Assembly (NCBI GenBank): GCA_022823055.1
Contig: JAJDXX010000161.1
Coordinates: forward strand, 1-52,703
DNA from: Candidatus Binatia bacterium
GTDB taxonomy: Bacteria > Desulfobacterota > Binatia > UBA9968 > JAJDTQ01
Length of the DNA stretch: 52,703 nucleotides
Direction: 5' to 3'
Position numbers and translations under genes: made by a program. Shown one piece after another: positions 24,954 to 34,042 of this stretch. The notes beneath the pieces are model-generated. The model had not been told where the DNA came from. It saw nothing but the letters and a program-made list of their open reading frames with translations, and made no database searches. Position 1 is the first letter of the stretch; every line of letters starts with the position of its first letter.

Positions 24954-25091
24954 GGAAACGGCTCCTTTCCCCAAGACAAAAAGCTCGCGTCCTTATATCA
25001 TTGCACGGCGCCGGAAAGTCAACGCGCCCTGAACCGCCCGGAACCCGCGCGGGCCGGCCGCGCGGCAACACGCATCGAAGGAGGCGACACC

Positions 25092-25379
25092 ATGATCTAC
25101 GAAGTAAGGATTCAGACGGTGGATCCCGACAAACGGAGTGACTACGTCGAAGCCTACAAGGAAGCGATCCAGTCCAGCAAGGAGGCCGGATGCCACGGCG
25201 GGTTCATCATGTGCAGCGACGACGATCCTTCCAGGGTCATGGTCCTGCTCCACTGGGAGACACGCGAGCACCACGAGCGCTGGCGCGGCACCCCGCCCCA
25301 CGTGAAGTTCCGCCAGACCATCGACCCCTGGCAGACACAGCCCAGCCTCGGCGACTACTACGTGGCCGAGACCATCTGA
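25092..25379 (+). CDS. ABM-fold small protein
   Basis: The 95-residue protein resembles antibiotic-biosynthesis-monooxygenase/dimeric alpha-beta barrel proteins: MIYEVRIQTVDPDKRSDYVEAY, a core GGFIMCSDDDPSRVMVLLHW and a helix with the paired HH of EHHERWRGTPPH. It may be a cofactor-free oxygenase or a heme- or quinone-linked protein. ATG 25092 has an AAGGAGG site. It stands alone on the plus strand between minus-strand genes. It is clearly different in sequence from the other ABM gene at 6750. Confidence 0.78.
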   Translation: MIYEVRIQTVDPDKRSDYVEAYKEAIQSSKEAGCHGGFIMCSDDDPSRVMVLLHWETREHHERWRGTPPHVKFRQTIDPWQTQPSLGDYYVAETI

Positions 25380-25505
25380 TGAGTCATCGCCCGCGAAAAT
25401 CTTCCACGAGGGCATCCGCATCCTGCCCCACACGGAACGACGAGCGACCGCTCTGGGACATCCAGCTCGACGGCTCCGGGCTGGCGTAGCGTACGGCGAT
25501 CCCGA

Positions 25506-26627
25506 TCAGCCGCGCCGCTCCAGGGGCTGGAACTCAAGGTCCGTGGCGCCCACGTAGCGCGAGTTGGGCCGGTAGAGGCGGTTGTTGTCCATCTGCTCGA
25601 TGATGTGCGCCGACCAGCCCACCACCCGGCTCATGGCGAAGATCGGCGTGTTCAGGCTGATGGGGATCTTCATCATGTGGTAGATGGGCGCGGCGTAGAA
25701 GTCCACGTTGGGACACAGGTTCTTCTCCCGCCGCATCACCTCCTCGACGGTGATACAGATGTCGCTCAACCGCGTGTCGTCGAGTTGCCTGCCGAGCAGC
25801 ACCCCCCACTTCTTGGCCACCTCCACGCGTGAGTCCGCCGTCTTGTAGATGCGGTGGCCGAACCCCATCACGCGCTCCTTCCGGCGCAGGCTCTCCTCCA
25901 CCCACGCCTCCGCCCGCTCCGGCTCGCCGATCTCCAGGATCACGTCCATGGCCTTCTCGTTGGCGCCGCCGTGCAGCGGCCCCTTGAGCGCCGCGATGGC
26001 GCCCACCACCGCGCCGTACAGGTCCGACAGCGTCGAGGCGATCACCCGCGCGGTGAACGTGGAGGCGTTGAACTCGTGCTCCATGTACAGGATCAGCGTC
26101 ACCTCCAGAACCCGGGCCTCGAACTCCTCCGGTCGTTCCCCGCGCAGCATGTAGAGGAAGTTGGCCGCGTGGTGGAGCTTGGGGTCCGGTTCGACCACCT
26201 CCAGCCCCTGGGAAAGCCGGTGCAGCGCCGCCACCACCGTGGCCATGCGCGCCAGCAGGCGCGTGGCCTTCCTCAGGTTGGCGTCGCGGGAGTCGTCTCC
26301 CGCATCGGGGTCGTAGAGCGCCAGCGCCGACACCGCGGTGCGCAGCGCGTCCATGGGCACCGCATCCGACGGCAGCCCCTTCAGGCTCTCCACCACGCCC
26401 GGCGGCAGCGCCCGCTGCGAGCGCAGCTCCTCATCGAACGCGTCGAACTCGGCTCGGCTCGGAAGCCTGCCGTGCAGCACCAGGTAAGCCACCTCCTCGA
26501 ATGCCGCCTGCTCGGCCAGGTCGTGCACGTCATAGCCCCGGTATATCAACTCGCCTTCCGGACGGACCGAGCAGATGGCCGTCTCCCCGGCCACCACGCC
26601 TTCAAGGCCCGGCTTCACCTCTGACAT
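25506..26627 (-). CDS. Citrate synthase family protein (citrate or 2-methylcitrate synthase)
   Basis: The 373-residue protein is a type II, dimeric-size citrate synthase that condenses an acyl-CoA with oxaloacetate. Active-site elements visible are EHEFNAS, GPLHGGANE (His), MGFGHRIYK (His) and the NVDFYAA aspartate. The N-terminal GLEGVVAGETAICSV and RGYDVHDLA are standard. ATG 26627 has a CAGGAGG site. The gene is short compared with hexameric Gram-negative citrate synthases, in keeping with the citrate/methylcitrate group. It follows the transport operon on the same strand with a 113-bp gap, so separate transcription is possible. Confidence 0.93.
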   Translation of the reverse strand: MSEVKPGLEGVVAGETAICSVRPEGELIYRGYDVHDLAEQAAFEEVAYLVLHGRLPSRAEFDAFDEELRSQRALPPGVVESLKGLPSDAVPMDALRTAVSALALYDPDAGDDSRDANLRKATRLLARMATVVAALHRLSQGLEVVEPDPKLHHAANFLYMLRGERPEEFEARVLEVTLILYMEHEFNASTFTARVIASTLSDLYGAVVGAIAALKGPLHGGANEKAMDVILEIGEPERAEAWVEESLRRKERVMGFGHRIYKTADSRVEVAKKWGVLLGRQLDDTRLSDICITVEEVMRREKNLCPNVDFYAAPIYHMMKIPISLNTPIFAMSRVVGWSAHIIEQMDNNRLYRPNSRYVGATDLEFQPLERRG

Positions 26628-26740
26628 CGCTGCCTCCTGTACCGGCGCCGAGCGGCGGCGCCCCGAAAGACCCCAAAAGGGTCATTGGACAATGACTTCC
26701 ACAAGAACAGGGTTGACCGGTCCAACCGCCGGTCTGACCG

Positions 26741-27205
26741 CTAATTCCCTTTTCCCTTGTGAACTCCGTGGCTCATGCTCTGGTGTTTCCCTTGGGACAT
26801 CCCGGACTCGGACCCTTCTTTTCCGGCCATCCCGCCGAAATGAAGCTTCTTGATCAAGCGGTCCCGACTCGGCTTGATGAAATCGAGCTTGAGCGCCCAC
26901 TCGCCCGTCATCTCCAGCTCGATGCGAGCCCGATACATGCCGGCCATCCCATGCGGTTCCGCGGGCACGGGGCGGACGTTGTGGGCGCCGGGCATGGACG
27001 GCATGTCGGCGCCCACGGTGAACTCGGCGTCGGCGATCGGGGCGCCGCTGGCCTTGGCCTTCACGGTGATCATGCAGTCGTAGACGAGCTTCTCATCGGT
27101 GGGTTTGCACTCCACCTCGGCCGCCTTTCGCTCGGCCGCGGCTGCCGGCATCGGAAGCAGGCCCAGCGCGGCGGCGACAACCACCAAAAATAGTAGATCC
27201 TTCAT
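26741..27205 (-). CDS. Exported FixH/YtkA-like protein with Met/His-rich tail
   Basis: The 154-residue protein has a signal peptide (residues 1-24, cleavage near AAAA-ERK). It then has a small beta-sandwich of the YtkA/FixH type, with segments VTVKAKASGAPIADAEFTV and GMYRARIELEMTGEWALKLDF. The C-terminal tail is rich in Met, His, Gly and Lys (SGMSQGKHQSMSHGVHKG) and could bind copper. ATG 27205 has an AAGGAG site. It follows the last ATPase gene of the liv cluster by 35 bp and may be the operon's last gene, although its function does not obviously fit amino acid uptake. Confidence 0.7.
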   Translation of the reverse strand: MKDLLFLVVVAAALGLLPMPAAAAERKAAEVECKPTDEKLVYDCMITVKAKASGAPIADAEFTVGADMPSMPGAHNVRPVPAEPHGMAGMYRARIELEMTGEWALKLDFIKPSRDRLIKKLHFGGMAGKEGSESGMSQGKHQSMSHGVHKGKGN

Positions 27206-27240
27206 CCGAAGTTCTCCTTCTTTGGCCGTGTGGCGATTTC

Positions 27241-27981
27241 TCACCTTCCCGAAGCGGGATCGAGAGACGCCCCCGCGGACACGCCCAGATAGTTCGATAC
27301 GAGCCGGTGGTCCGACAGCAAGTCGGAAGCCGTCCCCTGAAGTGTGATCCGCCCGCTTTCGAGCACGTAGCCCCGGTCGGCGAGCGCCAGGGTCTGCCGG
27401 ACGTTCTGTTCCACGAGAAGCATGGTCAGGCCCTGATCGCGCAATCGCCGAATGAGTGCGAAAACCTCCTCCGCCATTTTCGGTGACAGGCCGAGGGAAG
27501 GTTCGTCCAGCAGCAGCAGCCGAGGCTCGGCCTCGAGACCGCGGGCGAGGGCCAGCATCTGCGCCTCGCCGCCGCTCAGGCCGGCGGCCGGCCCGTCCAG
27601 CTTGTCCGCGAGGGCGGGGAACAGACGCCGCAGGCCCGGACGGTCGCGGCGCCGGAGCACGAACGGGCCGCGGCGGTGAGCGGCGACTCGGAGATTCTCC
27701 TCCACGCTCAGCGTGCCGAAGATCAACCGTCCTTCCGGAACCTGGACGATGCCGCGAGCGACAACCGCGTGCGCGGGCAGGCCCCCAATCGGCTGCCCCT
27801 CGAACAGCACGTCGCCCGCTTCCGGCGCCACGATGCCCGAGACGGCATTGAGAATCGAGGTCTTGCCGGCGCCATTCGGGCCGATGATGCAAACGATCTC
27901 GCCGGTCCGCACTTCCAGCGAAACTCCATGGACGGCACGAAGGCCGCCGTAGGAAACGTGAAGCCGCCGCACTTCAAGCAT
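27241..27981 (-). CDS. livF: Branched-chain amino acid ABC transporter ATPase, set 2 (LivF type)
   Basis: The 246-residue cytoplasmic ATPase has a complete nucleotide site: Walker A GPNGAGKT, signature LSGGE, Walker B LLLLDEP and a switch histidine replaced by Gln in LLVEQNVRQ, as is normal for LivF. ATG 27981 overlaps the upstream LivG-type gene by 8 bp, showing translational coupling. It is the last ATPase of the downstream liv set. The substrate range is presumably branched-chain or related amino acids or amides. Confidence 0.92.
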   Translation of the reverse strand: MLEVRRLHVSYGGLRAVHGVSLEVRTGEIVCIIGPNGAGKTSILNAVSGIVAPEAGDVLFEGQPIGGLPAHAVVARGIVQVPEGRLIFGTLSVEENLRVAAHRRGPFVLRRRDRPGLRRLFPALADKLDGPAAGLSGGEAQMLALARGLEAEPRLLLLDEPSLGLSPKMAEEVFALIRRLRDQGLTMLLVEQNVRQTLALADRGYVLESGRITLQGTASDLLSDHRLVSNYLGVSAGASLDPASGR

Positions 27982-28732
27982 CAGGCTCACCCTCGCCTCC
28001 CAGATACGCTTGCCGGACCCGGGGGTCGGCAAGCACCCGGTCCGGGGGCCCTTCCGCGATCTTGCGGCCGAAATCCAGCACGCAGAGACGACTGCATACG
28101 CCCGCGATCAAGGCCATCTTGTGCTCGATCACCACACAGGTCCGGCCCGGCGCGACGACTTCATGGATGAGCCGCGCCATGTCGGCAGTCTCGGCCGGCG
28201 TCATGCCTCCCGCGGGCTCGTCCAGCAGCAGCAGCCTTGCGTCGACAGCGAGGGTGCGCGCGATCTCCAGGCGACGCCGCGCCGGCAGCGGCAGGTGCTT
28301 CGCCAATACTTCCCGGTCTCCCAGGAGCCCCACCTGCTCCAGCACCTCGTCGACTCTTCGCGCGTCCCCGCACCCGGCTGCCGGCCGGCTGCGCAGCAGG
28401 CCGAACAGGCCGCCGGAAACCCGGCCGTGCTGCGCCGCCCACACGTTGTCGAAGACGGTCATGGTGGGAAACAGCCGGATGTTCTGGAAGGTACGCGCGA
28501 TCCCCAGGCGCGCGATACGGTGCCCGGCCCACCCGGTGATGTCCGTGTCCTGGAAGGCAACGCGCCCCGCGGTGGGCGGGTACACGCCGGTGACGATGTT
28601 CAGGAGCGTGGTCTTGCCCGAGCCGTTGGGGCCGACAATGCCGAGAACGTCTCCGATCTCCACCGCGAGGTCGATCCCGTCGAGCGCGGCCAGTGCGCCG
28701 AAACGTTTTTCAACGCCGCTGAGCGCCAGCAT
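27974..28732 (-). CDS. livG: Branched-chain amino acid ABC transporter ATPase, set 2 (LivG type), degenerate signature
   Basis: The 252-residue protein has Walker A GPNGSGKTT, Walker B LLLLDEPAGG and the H-loop EHKM, and the LivG landmark GIARTFQNIRLFPTMTV. The ABC signature is unusual: LPLPARRRLEIART stands where LivG proteins normally have LAYGQQRRLEIAR, so the glycine and glutamine of the C-loop are missing. The other three ATPases in the cluster keep theirs. It overlaps the downstream LivF gene by 8 bp and the upstream LivM gene by 23 bp. The heterodimeric pump may have one weakened ATP site. Confidence 0.88.
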   Translation of the reverse strand: MLALSGVEKRFGALAALDGIDLAVEIGDVLGIVGPNGSGKTTLLNIVTGVYPPTAGRVAFQDTDITGWAGHRIARLGIARTFQNIRLFPTMTVFDNVWAAQHGRVSGGLFGLLRSRPAAGCGDARRVDEVLEQVGLLGDREVLAKHLPLPARRRLEIARTLAVDARLLLLDEPAGGMTPAETADMARLIHEVVAPGRTCVVIEHKMALIAGVCSRLCVLDFGRKIAEGPPDRVLADPRVRQAYLGGEGEPDA

Positions 28733-29627
28733 GGTTTCGTCTCCGGAACAGCGTCTTCAACCGGTGCACCCGCTCCTCGTCGAGGATGCCTCGCGGCATG
28801 AAGATCAGCAGCACCGCCGCCAGGCCGCCGAACACGATCATTCGATAGCCCTGGATGAACCGCACCGATTCCAGAAAACCGATGTCGATGGCCACGCCGA
28901 TGAACGGACCGAACGCCGTGCCGAGGCCGCCGATCAGACCGTAGGCGAGGGCGTGCACGCCGAGCATCACGTTGAAGAACTGAGGCTCCACGTAGGTGGT
29001 GAAGTGGGCGTAGAGCGCGCCGCCGATACCGGAGATGACACCAGCCACGCCCGCCGCCAGGATCCGGTAGCGCACGGTGTCGAGGCCCTGCATCTCCGCC
29101 AGCAGGTCGTCCGAGCCGAGCATTCTGAAGACGGAACCCAGACGGGACCGCTCGACGAGCAGCAGTACGATCAGCACCAGCGCCAGCAGGCCGTAGATCA
29201 GGAGCATGAAGTGGGCCAGGCTGAGGTCGCGCTCGAACATCCAGCGGATGCCGTGGAATCCCTCCGCGCCGGCGGGCCCCACCATTTCCCCCTCCACCTC
29301 CACCTGGACGTGGACGATCAACAGGATCAGCCGTACCATCTCGGCGAACGCCAGGGTCGAGATGGAGAAGTACAGGCCGCTGAGCCGCAGGGTCAGGGCG
29401 CCCACGACCATCGCGATCCCACCCGCGACGCAGGCGCCGACCAGGATCCCCACCCAGATGGGCAGCAGGAACATGGCCGTGACCGCGCCGGCGGCATAGG
29501 CGCCCAGGCCGAAGTAGGCCTGCTGGCCGAAGGAGATCTCGCCGGTCACCAGCAGCAGGTAGGCCGAGAGCCCGATGAACGAGATCATGCCGATGTTGGA
29601 CAGCACCGTGATGACGTAGTCGTCCAT
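28710..29627 (-). CDS. livM: Branched-chain amino acid ABC transporter permease, set 2 (LivM type)
   Basis: The 305-residue inner-membrane protein has about eight to ten hydrophobic helices. It carries LivM landmarks: LLVTGEISFGQQAYFGLGAYAA near the N-terminus, the RLSGLYFSISTLAFAEMVRL segment, and GGLGTAFGPFIGVA near the C-terminus. ATG 29627 lies 3 bp after the LivH gene. Its 3' end overlaps the LivG gene by 23 bp. It forms the translocation pore with the LivH-type partner. Confidence 0.92.
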   Translation of the reverse strand: MDDYVITVLSNIGMISFIGLSAYLLLVTGEISFGQQAYFGLGAYAAGAVTAMFLLPIWVGILVGACVAGGIAMVVGALTLRLSGLYFSISTLAFAEMVRLILLIVHVQVEVEGEMVGPAGAEGFHGIRWMFERDLSLAHFMLLIYGLLALVLIVLLLVERSRLGSVFRMLGSDDLLAEMQGLDTVRYRILAAGVAGVISGIGGALYAHFTTYVEPQFFNVMLGVHALAYGLIGGLGTAFGPFIGVAIDIGFLESVRFIQGYRMIVFGGLAAVLLIFMPRGILDEERVHRLKTLFRRRNHAGAQRR

Positions 29628-29630
29628 GTC

Positions 29631-30530
29631 TCAAACCCGCCGGAAAGCCAGCTCCTCGCGGCTCAGAATCCGTTGGCCCAGGAGCCCGCCCGGGCGCGAC
29701 ACCAGCATGGCGAAAAGCAGCAGGAACGCGCTGAGGTCCCTGTACTCGGCGCCCAGGTACCACAGCGCATGAGCCTCGACGACGCCGAGCAGCAGGCCGC
29801 CCAGGATGGCGCCCGGCAAGGAGCCCATGCCGCCCAGCATCATCGCGATAAGGCCCTTGAAGGTCGCCCACAGCCCGAAGAAGGGGGTGATCTGCTGGTC
29901 CGTCGCCAGGATGGCGAAGCCGGCGACTCCGCCCGCCAGAGACATCAGTACGAAAGCGCACAGGACGGTCCATGTCCGGTGGATGCCCATGTACGCGGCG
30001 GCCAGCGGGTTTTCGGAGGTCGCCCTCAACGCCAGACCGAAACGGGTGCGATGCAGCAGGAGATGCAAGGCGCCCACCATGACCGCCGCCAGCAGCAGCA
30101 TCGCGGTCTGCTCCGTCCGGAAGAGAAAGGGGCCGGCCTCGTAGGAACCGGCCGCAAACAGACCCGGGAAGGCGTAGGTGCGCTCGGGCAGCAGATGAAT
30201 CGCGGCTTCTTCCAGTTGCATCCAGATCACGAAGCTCGACACCATGGACGCCAGCGCGGCGTCGCGGCGGACGGCGTGGAAACACAAGCGTTCGACGTAG
30301 ATGCCTACCAGGACGGTGCAGGCCACCGTCGTCACGGCGACCACCAGCACGTGGACCTGGTAGTGCACATGGAGCCACGTTCCCATGTAGGCGCCGAGCA
30401 TGATGCTGGCGCCGAAGGCGAGGTTGAGCCGGCGCATCACGCCGAACACGATGGTGAACCCGATGGCCAGCAACGCGTAGGACGAGCCGAACATCACCCC
30501 GTCCACGGTGTTCTGGATGAAGTCGATCAA
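29631..30530 (-). CDS. livH: Branched-chain amino acid ABC transporter permease, set 2 (LivH type)
   Basis: The 299-residue membrane protein has the LivH start FIQNTVDGVMFGSSYALLAIGFTIVFGVM and the coupling segment GLWATFKGLIAMMLGGMGSLPGAILGG. The open frame runs far upstream, but the family begins near residue 1 of this call. TTG 30530 preceded by GAGGGGA gives the correct N-terminus. It lies 23 bp after the upstream ATPase gene of set 1, so both sets are likely on one transcript. Confidence 0.88.
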   Translation of the reverse strand: MIDFIQNTVDGVMFGSSYALLAIGFTIVFGVMRRLNLAFGASIMLGAYMGTWLHVHYQVHVLVVAVTTVACTVLVGIYVERLCFHAVRRDAALASMVSSFVIWMQLEEAAIHLLPERTYAFPGLFAAGSYEAGPFLFRTEQTAMLLLAAVMVGALHLLLHRTRFGLALRATSENPLAAAYMGIHRTWTVLCAFVLMSLAGGVAGFAILATDQQITPFFGLWATFKGLIAMMLGGMGSLPGAILGGLLLGVVEAHALWYLGAEYRDLSAFLLLFAMLVSRPGGLLGQRILSREELAFRRV

Positions 30531-30553
30531 ACCGCGTCCCCTCGACCGGGCCG

Positions 30554-31270
30554 TCACCCCTGCCGCGAACCCAGGTAAGCCCGCTGAATGACCTCGTCCT
30601 GCTCGATCTCGCCGGGTGACCCGGAAAAGGTGATCCTGCCGCCTTCGATGAGGTAAAACTTGTGAGCCACGTCGAGCGCCATGCGGGCGTTCTGCTCCAC
30701 CAGAAGGATCGTGACGCCTTCCCTGTTCAGCTCGCGGATGATGTCGAAGATCTCCGCGACGATCATCGGCGCCAGCCCGATCGAGGGCTCGTCCATGAGC
30801 AGGATCCGGGGACGGGCCATCAGGCCCCTGGCGATGGCCAGCATCTGCTGCTCGCCTCCGGACAGGGTGCCGGCAAGCTGATCCTTGCGTTCCTCCAGGC
30901 GGGGAAAACGCCGGTACATGTCCGCGACGTCGGCGGCGATCTCCGCCGCGGAGGCGCGCCTGGAGTAGGCGCCGGCGCGGAGGTTGTCCTCGACGTCCAT
31001 GCGCGGAAACACCAAGCGGTTTTCGGGCACCAGCGCAATGCCTCTGGACACCACCTCGGCGGCCCGCAACCGGGTCATGTCCTCGCCGTTCAGGACCACG
31101 GCGCCGGACTTGGCGGTGAGGATTCCCGCGATGGTGAACAGGGTGGTGGTCTTGCCCGCACCGTTGGGGCCGAGCAGGCACGTGACCTCCCCCTCGGCCG
31201 CGTCGAGACTGATGCCCCGCAACGCTTCGATGTTGCCGTAGGAGGTGACGAGGTCACGGATGCTCAACAT
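30554..31270 (-). CDS. livF: Branched-chain amino acid ABC transporter ATPase, set 1 (LivF type)
   Basis: The 238-residue ATPase has Walker A GPNGAGKTT, signature LSGGEQQMLAIARGL, Walker B LLMDEPSIGL and the LivF-typical LLVEQNARMALDVAH. The normal C-terminal IQRAYLG end is present. It starts 4 bp after the LivG gene of set 1. Together with LivG it powers the first permease pair. Confidence 0.93.
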   Translation of the reverse strand: MLSIRDLVTSYGNIEALRGISLDAAEGEVTCLLGPNGAGKTTTLFTIAGILTAKSGAVVLNGEDMTRLRAAEVVSRGIALVPENRLVFPRMDVEDNLRAGAYSRRASAAEIAADVADMYRRFPRLEERKDQLAGTLSGGEQQMLAIARGLMARPRILLMDEPSIGLAPMIVAEIFDIIRELNREGVTILLVEQNARMALDVAHKFYLIEGGRITFSGSPGEIEQDEVIQRAYLGSRQG

Positions 31271-31274
31271 GGGC

Positions 31275-32039
31275 TCAGGCGCTCCCGTCGCCGGGGTCGG
31301 AGGCGCCGAGGTAGGCCTCCTGCACGGCCTTGTCGCGCTGCACCTCCCCCGGCGTGCCGAACGCGATCTTGCGGCCGAAGTTGAGGACCGCGATCTGTTC
31401 GGTGACGCCCATGACGAGCTCCATCACGTGCTCGACGAGCAGGATCGTCACTCCTGAATCGCGCACGCGGTGGATGCGCCGGCTCAGATCGGCGATTTCC
31501 TGCTGGTTCATGCCGGCGGCCGGCTCGTCCAGCAACAGCAACCTCGGCCGGGTCGCCGCGGCGCGGGCGAACTCCAGCCGCCGCTGCTCCCCGAACGCGA
31601 GATTGGACGCCAGCTCGTCGTCCTTGTGCCCCAGGTCCGCGAGGTCAAGCAGATCGGCGATCTCCCGGCGCGTCCGGCGGGTCGCGCCGAACCAGCGCGG
31701 CAGGAAACCCCGCGCCGAGACGTCCTGCGGCGAGTTCTGGGCCACCCACAGGTTCTGCCACACGGTCAGGTTGGGAAACAGGCGGATGTTCTGGAAGGTT
31801 CGGGCGAGGCCGGCCCGCAGGCGCTGATGCGGCGGCTTTCCGTTCATCAGCTCTCCGCGGAACCGGACCGTCCCGGCCGTTTCGCCGAAGACGCCGCAGA
31901 TCAGGTTGATGGTGGTGCTTTTTCCCGATCCGTTGGGGCCGATCAGTCCCACGATCTCGCCCTCGTTGACGGTGAGGTCCAGCTCGTCCACGGCCTTGAC
32001 GCCCCCGAAGTGCTTGGACAGCCCGCTAAGCTCAAGCAC
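31275..32039 (-). CDS. livG: Branched-chain amino acid ABC transporter ATPase, set 1 (LivG type)
   Basis: The 254-residue ATPase has Walker A GPNGSGKST, the LivG signature LAFGEQRRLEFARA, Walker B LLLLDEPAAGM and the EHVMELVMGVTE switch region. The LARTFQNIRLFPNLTVWQN landmark marks it as LivG. It overlaps the upstream LivM gene by 8 bp. Unlike the set 2 paralogue its C-loop is intact. Confidence 0.93.
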   Translation of the reverse strand: MLELSGLSKHFGGVKAVDELDLTVNEGEIVGLIGPNGSGKSTTINLICGVFGETAGTVRFRGELMNGKPPHQRLRAGLARTFQNIRLFPNLTVWQNLWVAQNSPQDVSARGFLPRWFGATRRTRREIADLLDLADLGHKDDELASNLAFGEQRRLEFARAAATRPRLLLLDEPAAGMNQQEIADLSRRIHRVRDSGVTILLVEHVMELVMGVTEQIAVLNFGRKIAFGTPGEVQRDKAVQEAYLGASDPGDGSA

Positions 32040-32946
32040 GGGACTTCTCCCCGCCGCGAAGGCCGACGGCGCGTCTCAGGAGTCGGGCGGTGCGGGCGTC
32101 GAACAGGCCCGAGGGTTTCAGGTTCATGGCGACGACGATCAGCAACCCGAACACGATGCTGCGCCAGTCCCCCATGAACCGGAGCCCTTCCACCAGGACG
32201 CCCTGGATGAAGATCACCGCCACCAGGGTGCCGAACACGCTGGAGAGGCCGCCGAGGATCGGATAGGAGATGGCGAAGGTCGCGAGCAGCACGGTGAAGG
32301 TCAGATGGTCCACGTAGGTAGCGGTGTGGGCGTACAGGGCGCCGCCGACTCCGGCGATGAAACCGCCGGCGGTCATGGCCGTCACCTTGACCGTGGTGAG
32401 GCTGAGGCCCACGCTCTGTGCCGCCAGCTCGTCTTCGCCCACCGCCCGCAACACCGCGCCGGCGCGGGAACGGTCCGTCCACCACAGCGCCGCCATGACC
32501 AGCAGGACGAAGGTCCAGACGAACAGGGTGATCTCCCACGCCGACCATCCGTTGGCCACGAAATAACGGATCTCTCGGAAGCCGTTGGTGCTGTCCGGTC
32601 CCACGTGGATGCCGTCGCGCGGCACGCGCCAGCTCAGGTTGAAGAAGAACAGGCGCACGAACTCGCCGAACGCGATGGTGGCCACCACCAGCATCAATCC
32701 CTTGACCCGCAAGGCCGGAAAGCCCACGAGGAACGCGAAGAACGCCGCCAACAACGCCGCGATGAGCAGGGCCGGCACGATGTGCAGCTCGAAGATGACG
32801 GTGAGGATCCCGGCGCAGTAGGCGCCGATGGCGAAGAAGCCGGCTTGTCCGAGGGAAAGCTGGCCGGTCAGCATCAGGACGTAGGCGGACAGCCCGAGGA
32901 GCGTGTGGATCCCGATGAGCTGGGCGAGGCCGAGGTAGTAGGACAT
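32032..32946 (-). CDS. livM: Branched-chain amino acid ABC transporter permease, set 1 (LivM type)
   Basis: The 304-residue membrane protein has the LivM landmarks LMLTGQLSLGQAGFFAIGAYCAG, FPALRVKGLMLVVATIAFGEFVRL and GGLSSVFGTLVAVIF. ATG 32946 is 6 bp after the LivH gene. Its sequence is distinct from the set 2 LivM, so the sets did not arise by a recent duplication. Confidence 0.92.
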   Translation of the reverse strand: MSYYLGLAQLIGIHTLLGLSAYVLMLTGQLSLGQAGFFAIGAYCAGILTVIFELHIVPALLIAALLAAFFAFLVGFPALRVKGLMLVVATIAFGEFVRLFFFNLSWRVPRDGIHVGPDSTNGFREIRYFVANGWSAWEITLFVWTFVLLVMAALWWTDRSRAGAVLRAVGEDELAAQSVGLSLTTVKVTAMTAGGFIAGVGGALYAHTATYVDHLTFTVLLATFAISYPILGGLSSVFGTLVAVIFIQGVLVEGLRFMGDWRSIVFGLLIVVAMNLKPSGLFDARTARLLRRAVGLRGGEKSRA

Positions 32947-32952
32947 CGGCGG

Positions 32953-33849
32953 CTAGTCCCGGTCGGCGCCCGACCCGAAGATCCCCTGGGGTCTGAAGAC
33001 CAGGAAGATGAACAGCAGCAGCAGCACGTACATGTCGCGCTCGTTGACGCCCCGGAAGTAGAGAAAGAAGTTCTCGAACCCGCCCACGAGCAGGCCCGCC
33101 GCGATGGCGCCGGGAATGGATCCCAACCCGCCGATGACGGTGACGATGAGGCCCTTGACGGTGAGCGGCACGGTGATGAGCGGCGACAGCACTCCCACCG
33201 CGGATGCCGTCATCGCGCCGGCAATGCCGCCGAGCAGGCCCGCGAGCACGAAGGTGGTGGCATTGGTCCGGTGCACGTCGATGCCGCAAAGCTGCGCCGC
33301 GACGTCCTGCTGGGACACCGCCCGCGTCGCCAGGCCCAGGCGGGTGCGGTAGAGCACGTAGAGCAGCGCCAGCGTGCCGGCGACGCACATCGCCAGCACG
33401 AACAGCAGGTCGCCGCGGACCCCGTAGGGGCCGACATCGAACATCACGTCGTCGAAAAGGGCCGGGAAAGTGAGCGGCGAGCCGTCGGTGGCATGCACGA
33501 CCATCTCGTCGATGAAGAACAGCCCCCCGATGGAGGCCATCAAGGCGGCCAGGTGGTTGTTGATGGGTATGAACCTGAAGCAGGTCAGGTACGCGACGAA
33601 ACCCAGGACTCCCGAGGCGAGCGCCGAGATCAGGAAGACCACCGGGGCCGGGGCATCGACGAAGGCGAATGCGGCCAAGCCCGCGTAGGCCCCGGCCAGG
33701 GACGCCGCGGCGTAGGTCATGTTGAGCTTGCCCATGGCGCCGAAGATCAACGTGAAGCCGATCCCGATCAGCGCATAGGTCGCGCCGAAGAACAGGCCGT
33801 CGCCGATGGTCTGGGTGATCTCGACGAACTCGAACCAGAAGTCACTCAT
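32953..33849 (-). CDS. livH: Branched-chain amino acid ABC transporter permease, set 1 (LivH type)
   Basis: The 298-residue membrane protein begins with ITQTIGDGLFFGATYALIGIGFTLIFGAM, the LivH start, and contains LTVKGLIVTVIGGLGSIPGAIAAG. ATG 33849 is 193 bp after the binding-protein gene, with a strong hairpin between. It is first of the eight permease/ATPase genes. Confidence 0.92.
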   Translation of the reverse strand: MSDFWFEFVEITQTIGDGLFFGATYALIGIGFTLIFGAMGKLNMTYAAASLAGAYAGLAAFAFVDAPAPVVFLISALASGVLGFVAYLTCFRFIPINNHLAALMASIGGLFFIDEMVVHATDGSPLTFPALFDDVMFDVGPYGVRGDLLFVLAMCVAGTLALLYVLYRTRLGLATRAVSQQDVAAQLCGIDVHRTNATTFVLAGLLGGIAGAMTASAVGVLSPLITVPLTVKGLIVTVIGGLGSIPGAIAAGLLVGGFENFFLYFRGVNERDMYVLLLLFIFLVFRPQGIFGSGADRD

Positions 33850-33901
33850 GGCCTGGTGTCACTCGTCCGCGGCCGGCGCGGGGCCACTGGACACGAGGGT
33901 G

Positions 33902-33932
33902 CGTGACCGGGCGGGCGGGCCGGCCGGTCACG
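33902..33932 (-). promoter_or_regulatory. Intercistronic hairpin between binding-protein and permease genes
   Basis: A perfect 9-bp stem (CGTGACCGG/CCGGTCACG) with a 13-base GC-rich loop lies in the 193-bp gap between the liv binding-protein gene and the first permease gene. No T-run follows on the minus strand. Such hairpins commonly protect the upstream mRNA or cause partial termination, giving more binding protein than permease. Confidence 0.5.
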
Positions 33933-34042
33933 TTATCGCAACTCCGCGTGCAAAGCCAGTGCGGCAGCGTGGTGAAGGAGTTCGCTCGGACCCCTTCACC
34001 CGCTACCGCCGGATTCATGCATCCGATCCCCGCCGGAGACCG

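Noticed and set aside
29631..31181. A 516-residue version of the LivH permease
   Set aside because: The upstream part is out-of-frame translation of the preceding LivF gene; the LivH family start is at TTG 30530 with a ribosome site.
28062..33906. Long plus-strand open frames (838 and 666 residues) across the liv genes
   Set aside because: Compositionally biased (Gln/His/Glu-rich) antisense frames of well-conserved permease and ATPase genes.
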